This document shows positions 46,413 through 53,462 of a stretch of DNA of 64,000 nt, piece after piece. Each line of letters begins with the position of its first letter. The first letter of the stretch is position 1. This stretch comes from Alistipes megaguti (GTDB taxonomy: Bacteria; Bacteroidota; Bacteroidia; Bacteroidales; Rikenellaceae): the NCBI RefSeq assembly GCF_900604385.1, contig NZ_LR027382.1:1823501-1887500 (forward strand). The letters run 5' to 3'. A program made the position numbers and the translations under genes. The notes beneath the pieces are model-generated. The model had not been told where the DNA came from and did not search any database. It saw nothing but the letters and a program-made list of their open reading frames with translations.

Positions 46413-47075
46413 CTACCAGTCTATGGGCTCCTTGCCCTGGCTGCGGAGGTAGTTGTTGGCCTGCGAGAAGTGGTGGCAGCCGAAGAATCCCCGGTAGACC
46501 GAGAGCGGCGAAGGATGCGGCGCCTTCAGAATGAGGTTGCGCGAGGGGTCGGCAATGGCCCCCTTGCGCTGGGCGTAGCTGCCCCAGAGCATGTAGACGA
46601 TCCCCTGTTTGCGCTCGGCGATGGACCTCACGACGGCGTCGGTGAAGGTCTCCCAGCCGCGTCCGGCGTGCGAGGCGGCTTCGTGGGCCCGGACCGTCAG
46701 TACGGAGTTCAGCAGCAGGACGCCCTGTTCGGCCCAGCGGTCGAGATTGCCGCTTGCGGGGATCGGACGTCCGGTGTCGTCGGAGACCTCCTTGAAGATG
46801 TTCTGCAGCGAGGGCGGAAAGGGAATGCCGTCCGAGACCGAGAAGCAGAGCCCGTTGGCCTGTCCCGGGCCGTGATAGGGGTCCTGGCCGATGATGACGA
46901 CCTTCAGTCGCTCGAACGGGCATTTGTCGAAGGCGCGGAAGATGTTGCTGCCCCGCGGGAAGATGCGGTGCGTGGCGTATTCCTGACGCACGAAGTCGGT
47001 GAGTTGGGCGAAGTAGGGCTTTTCGAACTCCGGAGCGAGGAGTTCTTTCCAGTCCGGGGCAATCTTTACATCCAT
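46413..47075 (-). CDS. ung: Uracil-DNA glycosylase (family 1)
   Basis: Ung removes uracil from DNA. The 220-residue product has the water-activating loop GQDPYHGPGQANGLCFSV (catalytic Asp), the LLLNSVLTVRAHEAASHAG block (LLLN motif), and the Leu-intercalation loop HPSPLSVYRGFFGCHHFS with the catalytic His. A near-consensus promoter box TACCTTTA lies at 47099-47106 on the minus strand. Length is typical. Confidence 0.97.
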   Translation of the reverse strand: MDVKIAPDWKELLAPEFEKPYFAQLTDFVRQEYATHRIFPRGSNIFRAFDKCPFERLKVVIIGQDPYHGPGQANGLCFSVSDGIPFPPSLQNIFKEVSDDTGRPIPASGNLDRWAEQGVLLLNSVLTVRAHEAASHAGRGWETFTDAVVRSIAERKQGIVYMLWGSYAQRKGAIADPSRNLILKAPHPSPLSVYRGFFGCHHFSQANNYLRSQGKEPIDW

Positions 47076-47158
47076 GTTACAAGGTGGTTAAATTCGTGTA
47101 AAGGTAGTAAAAAGTTCGCGAAAAGGGCTTATCTTCGCTCCGAATTCAAGCATGAAGG

Positions 47159-48253
47159 ATGAAAATGAGGGGATGGATTCTTTTCGCGATGCTCGTCGCG
47201 ATGACGACGGTCCGGGGCTCGGAACCTGGTGAGGTGCGCAGTCTGATTCTGATGATCGGCGACGGCATGGGGCTGGCTCAGGTCTCGATGCTGCAGCTGG
47301 AACAGGGCGATACGCTGACGTCGTTCGATCGGGCGCAGGGGGTGGCACTGATCCGCACCCGTTCGGCCAACAGCCGGGTGACCGATTCGGCGGCGGCCGC
47401 CACAGCCCTCTCGTCGGCCTCGAAGACCGGCAACGGCATGTTGGGTGTCGATCTGCAGGGTCATCCCCTGCGGTCGATGATGACTCGGGCCCGTGAGGCA
47501 GGGATGCCCACGGGCATAGCCGTGACCTGCTATCTGCAACACGCGACTCCGGCGGCCTTCTATGCCCATGTGCCGGATCGCAACGATACCCGATCCATTA
47601 CCCGTGATCTGTTGGCGAGTGGCGTCGACGTGCTGTTCGGGGGCGGCCGCAAGTGGCTTGCGGAGGAGTGTCCCGAGGGCGGCAGCGGTCTGGACGCCCT
47701 TCGCCGGCGCGGGTATTTTGTCGCCGGTTCGCTCGCGGAAGCCGATACCGTGACGCAGGGCCGCCTCTTGTGCGTGGCGGCCGACGAGCACCTGGCTCCG
47801 GCCCTTGGGCGCGGTGATTTCCTGCCCCGGGCGACGCGCAAGGCCCTCGAACTGCTCGATCGCGAGGCGGCACGGCGCGGAACGGGTTTTCTGCTGATGG
47901 TCGAGGGCTCGCAGATCGACCTGGCCGGGCATGCCGGTGATATTGCGTGGATGCAGGCCGAGATGCGTGATTTCGACCGGGCGGTGGCCGAGGCGATGGC
48001 CTATGCCGACCGCGTGCCGGGCGTATTGGTCGTCGTGACGGCCGATCACGAGACGGGGGGTCTTTCGATTCCGGCCCTCGAGGCGGACTTCACCCGGGCC
48101 GACAGCGGGATCGACTACCACCTCTCGACGCGCAACCATTCGGCCACGATGGTGCCCGTCTATCTCTACGGCACGGGGGCCGACCGTATTCACGGCGTGA
48201 TGGACAACACCGAACTCTCGCGGCGGATCATGGAGCTGCTCGGCCTGCAGTAG
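47159..48253 (+). CDS. Alkaline phosphatase (PhoA family)
   Basis: The 364-residue product is a secreted alkaline phosphatase. A signal peptide (ILFAMLVAMTTVRG) precedes LILMIGDGMGLAQ, whose Asp binds zinc and magnesium. TDSAAAATALSSASKTGNG holds the nucleophilic Ser of the DSAA motif. VEGSQIDLAGHAGD and VTADHETGG supply further metal ligands, and the last His is in STRNHSATMVPVY. Length is shorter than E. coli PhoA (471 residues), as in many minimal family members. A near-consensus promoter box TATCTTCG lies at 47130-47137. Confidence 0.93.
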   Translation: MKMRGWILFAMLVAMTTVRGSEPGEVRSLILMIGDGMGLAQVSMLQLEQGDTLTSFDRAQGVALIRTRSANSRVTDSAAAATALSSASKTGNGMLGVDLQGHPLRSMMTRAREAGMPTGIAVTCYLQHATPAAFYAHVPDRNDTRSITRDLLASGVDVLFGGGRKWLAEECPEGGSGLDALRRRGYFVAGSLAEADTVTQGRLLCVAADEHLAPALGRGDFLPRATRKALELLDREAARRGTGFLLMVEGSQIDLAGHAGDIAWMQAEMRDFDRAVAEAMAYADRVPGVLVVVTADHETGGLSIPALEADFTRADSGIDYHLSTRNHSATMVPVYLYGTGADRIHGVMDNTELSRRIMELLGLQ

Positions 48254-48287
48254 CCGGGGCCGGAGGGACCTTCTGTCGGGATTGAAA

Positions 48288-48316
48288 AAGGGCCGGACTC
48301 AACGTCCGGCCTTTCG
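48288..48316. terminator. Hairpin overlapping the trmB stop, between phoA-like gene and trmB
   Basis: GGCCGGAC and GTCCGGCC pair around a TCAAC loop, flanked by A-rich and TTT sequence. It lies between convergent genes and overlaps the trmB stop codon. Confidence 0.65.
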
Positions 48317-49051
48317 GGCCTCTTCGGCATCCTTTTCGAGTTTTTCGTCCTCCTCCCAGTCGAACCAGGGGAAGTCGCGGCGTCCGTCGAGGCGGAATCG
48401 CGTGTAGGTGATCGGCAGCCCCATACCGAGGAAACGCTCCTCGTAGGCGGTCTTCACCGAGAGCACCTCGTCGGCATATCCCGAACCGTAGATGTCCGGC
48501 TCGGAGACTTCGCACGGAAGGCCGAAGCGCCGGATCACTTCGTTCGTATAGGCGTAGAGGTGTTGCGAGTCGGTCTTGAGGTTGATGGCACCGTCGGGAC
48601 ACAGCATCCGGGCGTAATACTCCAGAAAGAGCGGCGAGGTGAGGCGTTTCTTGGCGCGGCGCGTCTTGAGCTGCGGATCGGGGAAGGTGATCCAGAGTTC
48701 GGAGACCTCGTTTTCGGCGAAGAGTCCGTTGATGAATTCGATCCGCGTGCGGAGGAATCCGACGTTGGACATGCCGCGCTCGGTGGCGGTCTTCGCCCCG
48801 CGCCACATGCGGGCACCCTTGATGTCGATGCCGATGTAGTTGCGTGCGGGGTCGCGTTCGGCCAGCGCGACGGTATATTCACCCTTTCCGCACCCGAGTT
48901 CGAGGACAATCGGGTGGTCGTTGTGGAAGAAATCGCGGTTCCAATGCCCCTTCAGCGGGTGGTCGTGGCGGAAGACCTCTTCGAATTCGGGTTGTACGAA
49001 GCAGGCAAAGGTGAGGTTCTCGCTGAAGCGACGGAGTTTGTCTTTTCCCAT
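48299..49051 (-). CDS. trmB: tRNA (guanine-N7-)-methyltransferase TrmB
   Basis: TrmB makes m7G46 in the tRNA variable loop using SAM. The 250-residue product has the SAM-binding block VLELGCGKGEYTVALAERDP, IGIDIKGARMWRGAKTA, and the family signature ELWITFPDPQLKTRRAKKRL. An extension of about 40 residues precedes the fold (ENLTFACFVQPEFEEVFRHD), as in Bacteroidetes members. Length and order are normal. Confidence 0.95.
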   Translation of the reverse strand: MGKDKLRRFSENLTFACFVQPEFEEVFRHDHPLKGHWNRDFFHNDHPIVLELGCGKGEYTVALAERDPARNYIGIDIKGARMWRGAKTATERGMSNVGFLRTRIEFINGLFAENEVSELWITFPDPQLKTRRAKKRLTSPLFLEYYARMLCPDGAINLKTDSQHLYAYTNEVIRRFGLPCEVSEPDIYGSGYADEVLSVKTAYEERFLGMGLPITYTRFRLDGRRDFPWFDWEEDEKLEKDAEEARKAGR

Positions 49052-49153
49052 GTGTGTTGCTGATCGTGTGAATGGTTTTCCTGGGGTCTTGGTGTTTCTG
49101 GTTTTTGGGGGACGCAGGGCTTCCGGTCAGCCTGTTGGGCCCCATCGGGCTTG

Positions 49154-49162
49154 CCCCCCCCC
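49154..49162 (-). repeat. G9 tract 13 bases after the gldH-like stop codon
   Basis: Nine C on the plus strand read as nine G in the sense direction of the gldH-like gene. The remaining 124 bases up to trmB look like decayed low-complexity sequence. Confidence 0.85.
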
Positions 49163-49175
49163 TCTTCGGACCGGG

Positions 49176-49625
49176 TCAGCGGCTCTCCGAGAGCTGAATC
49201 CCGATGGCCTCCACCCCGCGGACGGGACGGATCGGCGTGATGCGGAAGCGATACTCGCCCGTACGTCCGAGCCGGATCCGGTGACGGTAGGGGACGAGGT
49301 ATTCGCGCATCAGGGCTGCGGGTCCGTTCGTACGGGTGAGAGCCAGCAGAAAGGGCTCCTCGAAGCGGAGCGAATCGGGCGAGAGCGCAGCGATGCGCAC
49401 CGTGAGGGTATCCTCCGTGAAGCGGTCGTTGCAGCGCAGAAAGAGCGCCGCATTGCGCAGCATCACCGTATCGACATTTTCCAGCCGGATTTCGGCCGGA
49501 GCCTCCCAGCGCCGCGGCGAGACATCCGCGGCTGCCGTCTGACAGGGTGACGAGCAACCTGTGGCTCCCGCCAGCAGGAGCCCGAGTGTCAGCATCGCCG
49601 TAATCTGTTGCAATCGTCCGTTCAC
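49176..49625 (-). CDS. GldH-like lipoprotein
   Basis: The 149-residue product has a lipoprotein signal ending in GATGC and then a beta-rich domain whose end (GEYRFRITPIRPVRGVEAIGI) fits the Y.F.I..aMR...L.gI..vGI pattern of GldH. GldH is needed for gliding in Flavobacterium, but related lipoproteins occur in non-gliding Bacteroidales, where their role is unknown. It lies 36 bases downstream of the ricT-like gene, a neighbour arrangement that supports the family call. Confidence 0.75.
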   Translation of the reverse strand: MNGRLQQITAMLTLGLLLAGATGCSSPCQTAAADVSPRRWEAPAEIRLENVDTVMLRNAALFLRCNDRFTEDTLTVRIAALSPDSLRFEEPFLLALTRTNGPAALMREYLVPYRHRIRLGRTGEYRFRITPIRPVRGVEAIGIQLSESR

Positions 49626-49661
49626 CTTTCTCCCGTCCCGGCAGCTGCCGGGTGTTTTTCT

Positions 49662-51290
49662 CTATTCGTTGGAACTGTTGACCGGGGCCGTACCTCCGCC
49701 ATTGGTCTTGCTGCCGTTGGCTTCGCCGTTGCCGTTGTTGCCGCCGTTGCCGCCATTCTGGCCGTTCTGGCCGCCCCGGCGATGGTTGCGGCGATGGTTG
49801 CGTCCCCCTTCACGGCGTCCTTCGCGGTTGCCGTTGTTGTTGGCGTTGGCGTTGGCGGCGTCTCCTCCGTTGGCCGGCCGTGCGCCGTTCTCACGCGGCT
49901 CCCGGTTATCCTGACTCTCTCGGTTATCTTGGTGGTCTCCCCGGTTTCCCGGACCTCCCTGGTTCTCCTGTCGGTTGCCGCGATTTTCCCGATTGCCCCG
50001 GTTGCCGCGATTGTTGCGGCGGCCGTTCTCGGACCGCGGTGCCGAATGGCCGTCATTCGCGGAGGCGGCTCCGTTTGCCGGATTGGTCTCCTGCTCCTTC
50101 TGGCCGTTCGGGGTGTTCTCTCCGGCGTTCTGACCGTTCGGATTGTTGCGGTTCTTGTTTTTGCCTCCGCGCTTGCGGCGTTTGGCCTGGTCGAAACGCG
50201 TGATGCTGTCCTCCTCCGAACGGTAGGTCGGCTCCTCCTCGGTCGGGCGGATATCGTCGGCATGCTGCAGCCGTTCGGCCTTCTTGCCCTGCCGGTTCAG
50301 CGCCAGAATCTCCTTCACGCGCGAAACGGGCAGCGTCGTGAGGTTCGACATCGTCTCCTTCGACGAGGAGAAGGTCATCGTTCCGGCCAGCACGTCGCTC
50401 TTGACGAGGAACCATTCGCCCTCTTCGGTCTGGAGCGGTTCGCGCAGCCGCGGGAACTCCTTCCGCGCATCGACGTAGGCGTCGTATTCGTACATCATGC
50501 AGCACTTGAGCTTCGAGCACTGCCCGGCCAGCTTCTGCGGATTGAGCGAGATGTCCTGCACGCGGGCCGCACCGGTCGTCACGCTCGAGAAGGTTGACAT
50601 CCACGACGCGCAGCACAACTCACGGCCGCAGGCTCCCAGACCGCCGATGCGGCCGGCCTCCTGACGGGCGCCGATCTGCTTCATCTCGATGCGGATGTGG
50701 AATCGCTCGGCGAAGACCTTGATCAGTTCGCGGAAGTCGACCCGCTCGTCGGCGATGTAGTAGAAGATGGCCTTGATCTTGTCGCCCTGGTACTCGACGT
50801 CGCCGATCTTCATGTTCAGCCCCATGTCGGCGGCGATCTGACGCGAGGCGATCATCGTTTCGTGTTCGAGGGCGATGGCCTCCTGCCAGCGTTCGATGTC
50901 GTAGGGTTTGGCCTTGCGGTAGATCTTCTTGTACTCGCCGTTGTAGGGGTTGAAGCCGATGCGTCGCATCTGCCGGGCCACCAGGTCGCCCGTCAGCGAG
51001 ACGATTCCGATGTCGTGGCCGGGCGAGGCCTCGACGGCGACGATATCGCCGCGCTTGAGGTCCAGGTGGTTGACATTCTGATAGAACGACCGCCGGGTGT
51101 TCTTGAATCGCACCTCGACGATATCGGTCGGTTCATTAACGGGATATTCGTCGAGCCAGGGGGTCTCGTGCAGTTTGAAGCAACCGTCGCAAAGCCGGAC
51201 TTCGGGTTCGGCGCCGCAGTTGCAGAAGGCGCATCCGCGACCCACTTCGGGTTTGAAGGCGCCGGTATCATGTGGTTTTTCGATCTCCAT
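49662..51290 (-). CDS. ricT: PSP1-domain RicT-like protein with long Asn/Gly/Arg tail
   Basis: RicT-type PSP1 proteins act, in Bacillus, in the RicAFT iron-sulfur complex that affects RNA processing. The 542-residue product has an N-terminal Cys cluster (GCAFCNCG and RLCDGCFKLH), the PSP1 core with YYIADERVDFRELIKVFAER, GARQEAGRIGGLGACGRELC, and CSKLKCCMMYEYDAY. From about residue 365 on, roughly 175 residues are of low complexity, rich in Asn, Gly, Arg and Gln with RGN, NRGG and GGNGG repeats, and are predicted to be disordered. A near-consensus promoter box TATCTTTA lies at 51308-51315. Confidence 0.88.
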   Translation of the reverse strand: MEIEKPHDTGAFKPEVGRGCAFCNCGAEPEVRLCDGCFKLHETPWLDEYPVNEPTDIVEVRFKNTRRSFYQNVNHLDLKRGDIVAVEASPGHDIGIVSLTGDLVARQMRRIGFNPYNGEYKKIYRKAKPYDIERWQEAIALEHETMIASRQIAADMGLNMKIGDVEYQGDKIKAIFYYIADERVDFRELIKVFAERFHIRIEMKQIGARQEAGRIGGLGACGRELCCASWMSTFSSVTTGAARVQDISLNPQKLAGQCSKLKCCMMYEYDAYVDARKEFPRLREPLQTEEGEWFLVKSDVLAGTMTFSSSKETMSNLTTLPVSRVKEILALNRQGKKAERLQHADDIRPTEEEPTYRSEEDSITRFDQAKRRKRGGKNKNRNNPNGQNAGENTPNGQKEQETNPANGAASANDGHSAPRSENGRRNNRGNRGNRENRGNRQENQGGPGNRGDHQDNRESQDNREPRENGARPANGGDAANANANNNGNREGRREGGRNHRRNHRRGGQNGQNGGNGGNNGNGEANGSKTNGGGTAPVNSSNE

Positions 51291-51338
51291 TTCGGGTATA
51301 ATTTGCGTAAAGATACGAAAAAAAAATGAATCCGCCGT

Positions 51339-52703
51339 CTAAACTTTTGCCGTTCGGAGTCGCCGCACGCTGTGGCGGATGCGCAGGATCATCAGCAGGG
51401 CGGCCGCCGAGAGCCCGAACGAGAAGCCCAGGAAGAGTCCCGAGGGCCCCATTCCGAGGGTGAATCCCAGCAGATAGCCCACCGGGAGGTTGAGCAGCCA
51501 GTACGACACGAAGGCGATGGGCATGATGATGCGCACGTCCTGGATACCGCGCAGAATGCCCACCGAGACATTCTGCAGACCGTCCGAGAGCTGGTACAGC
51601 GCCGCCAGCACGAGCAGTTGGGAGGTGATGGCGATGACCTCGGGATTCGAGGTGAAGAGCGTCGGGATGACATGCCGCAACGAGATGAAGAGCACGGCGG
51701 CCAGGGCGTTCCAGGCCAGCACGAGGTGATACGAGGCCCGGGCGGCCAGCGAGAGTTCGCCGAAGTTGCGGGCGCCGTAGCAGTGGGAGACGCGGATCGT
51801 GGTGGCGGCGCCGATCGACATGACGATCATGAAGGCGCAGTTGCCGATGGTCATGGTGATCTGGTTGGCGCTGAGGGTCTGCTTGTCGAACCAGCCCATC
51901 ATGATGCCCGTGCCGACGAAGGCCGATGATTCGAGGAACATCTGCAGCGAGATCGGGCCGCCCATGCGGAAGAGTTCGCCGATGCGCCGCAGCGAGAAGC
52001 CCCGCCACGAGAACCACCCGAAATACTGCCGGTAGCGGCTCCGGGCGCAGAAGTATCCGATCATGATCGCCATGCCGATCACGCGGGCCAGCAGGGTCCC
52101 CAGTCCGGCCCCTTCGGCCCCCATCTCGGGGAATCCCCAGTGGCCGTAGATGAATATCCAGTTGAAACCGATGTTGGCCACGTTGGCGACGATCGTGGCG
52201 TACATCTCGGCGCGGGTGTTCCCGACCCCTTCGAGGAACTGCTTGAAGGCGAAGAAGAGCATCACCGGCGGCATGCTCCAGACGAGCATCTTGTAGTAGG
52301 GGATGGCCATGTCGACCACGTCGGCCGGCTGGCGCATGTGGTAGAGCAGCGGGATGGCGGCATACTGGATGGCGGACATCGCCACCCCGAGCAGGCCGTA
52401 GAAGAGGATTCCGTTCTGCAGCAGGCGGGCCGAGTGGATGCGGTCGCCCTGTACGTAGCGCTCGCCCACGAGCGGGGTCATGCCCATGGCGATGCCGATC
52501 GAGGCGATGAAGAGGATGAAGAAGACCGAGCCGCCGAACGAGACGGCAGCCAGCGGCAGGGGGTCGTTGCCGCCGTAGCGGCCGACCATCAGATTGTCGG
52601 TGAACTGCGTGAAAATCTGTCCCAGTTGGGTCAGCACCACGGGCAGGGCCAGACGCAGATTCTGTCGGTATTGTTCCTTGTAGGTTGAAAAACGGTACAA
52701 CAT
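51339..52703 (-). CDS. MATE family multidrug efflux transporter
   Basis: MATE transporters export cationic compounds in exchange for Na+ or H+. The product of about 454 residues has twelve hydrophobic segments in two six-helix halves; LALPVVLTQLGQIFTQFTDN is the typical first helix, and the second half starts near the GPISLQMFLESSAFVGTGIM segment. The start is the ATG at 52703, because a TACCTTTG promoter box at 52723-52730 lies between it and the upstream in-frame ATG at 52733. The gene lies directly downstream of an RND-pump remnant on the same strand. Confidence 0.93.
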   Translation of the reverse strand: MLYRFSTYKEQYRQNLRLALPVVLTQLGQIFTQFTDNLMVGRYGGNDPLPLAAVSFGGSVFFILFIASIGIAMGMTPLVGERYVQGDRIHSARLLQNGILFYGLLGVAMSAIQYAAIPLLYHMRQPADVVDMAIPYYKMLVWSMPPVMLFFAFKQFLEGVGNTRAEMYATIVANVANIGFNWIFIYGHWGFPEMGAEGAGLGTLLARVIGMAIMIGYFCARSRYRQYFGWFSWRGFSLRRIGELFRMGGPISLQMFLESSAFVGTGIMMGWFDKQTLSANQITMTIGNCAFMIVMSIGAATTIRVSHCYGARNFGELSLAARASYHLVLAWNALAAVLFISLRHVIPTLFTSNPEVIAITSQLLVLAALYQLSDGLQNVSVGILRGIQDVRIIMPIAFVSYWLLNLPVGYLLGFTLGMGPSGLFLGFSFGLSAAALLMILRIRHSVRRLRTAKV

Positions 52704-52722
52704 GCGGATCGTTTCGGAACGG

Positions 52723-52730
52723 CAAAGGTA
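52723..52730 (-). promoter_or_regulatory. -7 promoter box of the MATE gene
   Basis: TACCTTTG on the minus strand fits TAnnTTTG, 19 bases before the chosen ATG. Its position decides the start codon. Confidence 0.65.
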
Positions 52731-52785
52731 CAAAAATCTTTCCGAAAAGTGCGCTGGACCGCCCGGCTATTTGGCCGGGGCTTCC

Positions 52786-53172
52786 GTTGACCTGGATGGA
52801 GGAGAAGAGGTTGAAGCGCGTGAGGATCTCCGAATCGTAGACGCGCGTGAGGGTCAGATACTGGCTCACGGGCGACATCTCGCCCGCCTCGTTGCGCACG
52901 AAGATGTTGTTCAGCGATTCGATGTCGAGACGGTACTCGGGCGGGGCCTGCACCATCACGCGGTAGAGCTTCGAGAAGCGGTTCATGTTCGAGGCGTAGT
53001 TGCCGCCGATGTAGCCCGAGAGGGTGCTCAGCACGTCGGAGGGCGAGATGCCGTTGCGTTTGCAGCGGGCGTCGTCGACCACCGTACCGATGACCAGTAC
53101 CAGGGCGAAGAGCGTCAGCATGTTCAGACTGAAGCCCGCGGCGTAGAGAAAGGCGAACGTGCCTACGAGCGC
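52786..53172 (-). pseudogene. Remnant of an RND (HAE1/AcrB-type) efflux pump with in-frame internal deletion
   Basis: The translated frame starts with VGTFAFLYAAGFSLNMLTLF and ALVLVIGTVVDDA, the fourth transmembrane helix of RND pumps with its proton-relay Asp pair. It then jumps within a few residues to CKRNGISPSDVLSTLSGYIG and NYASNMNRFSKLYRVMVQAP, which belong to the second periplasmic half about 300 residues later, and ends at SIQVNGSP. Both outer ends are missing. The join keeps frame and sits at a VDDA/VDAA-like sequence that could have given microhomology. About 129 codons of a protein of over 1000 residues remain. Confidence 0.85.
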
Positions 53173-53361
53173 TTCGAGACGGCCGTTGAGCGGGCTTTCC
53201 GCCGTATCGAGGTGCGGCGGACCCCCGTCACGGCGACGCTGGTCGTCAAGCAGGAGTACAACAAGGTGAGCATCCCCTGCGGGGTGACGCTTCGCGGCGG
53301 TGTGTCGCTACCCGTCGGACAGCAGTTTGCCGGCGAGCTGTTCCGGAGGCTGGGGCAGTGA
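53161..53361 (+). pseudogene. 3' remnant of an unidentified plus-strand gene
   Basis: An open frame ending at TGA 53359-53361 has normal-looking coding sequence only in its last 65 or so codons (e.g. VTATLVVKQEYNKVSIPCGV and PVGQQFAGELFRRL). Upstream it runs antisense into the RND remnant, so the 5' part is gone. An intrinsic terminator 28 bases downstream in the same direction supports this being a true gene end. I do not recognise the family. Together with the RND remnant it marks a rearranged patch (52704-53462) with no intact gene. Confidence 0.5.
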
Positions 53362-53389
53362 TCCCCGCGGTGGGTGCGGACAAACGCAG

Positions 53390-53426
53390 GGCGGACGGAT
53401 TCACAAAGAAGCCGTCCGCCTTTTTC
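53390..53426 (+). terminator. Intrinsic terminator after the plus-strand remnant
   Basis: GGCGGACGG pairs with CCGTCCGCC around a 13-base loop and is followed by TTTTT. Its orientation favours plus-strand transcription. Confidence 0.85.
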
Positions 53427-53462
53427 ACAGATGCCGGGGAGGTCGTTCCGGCCGCCGCCGTG

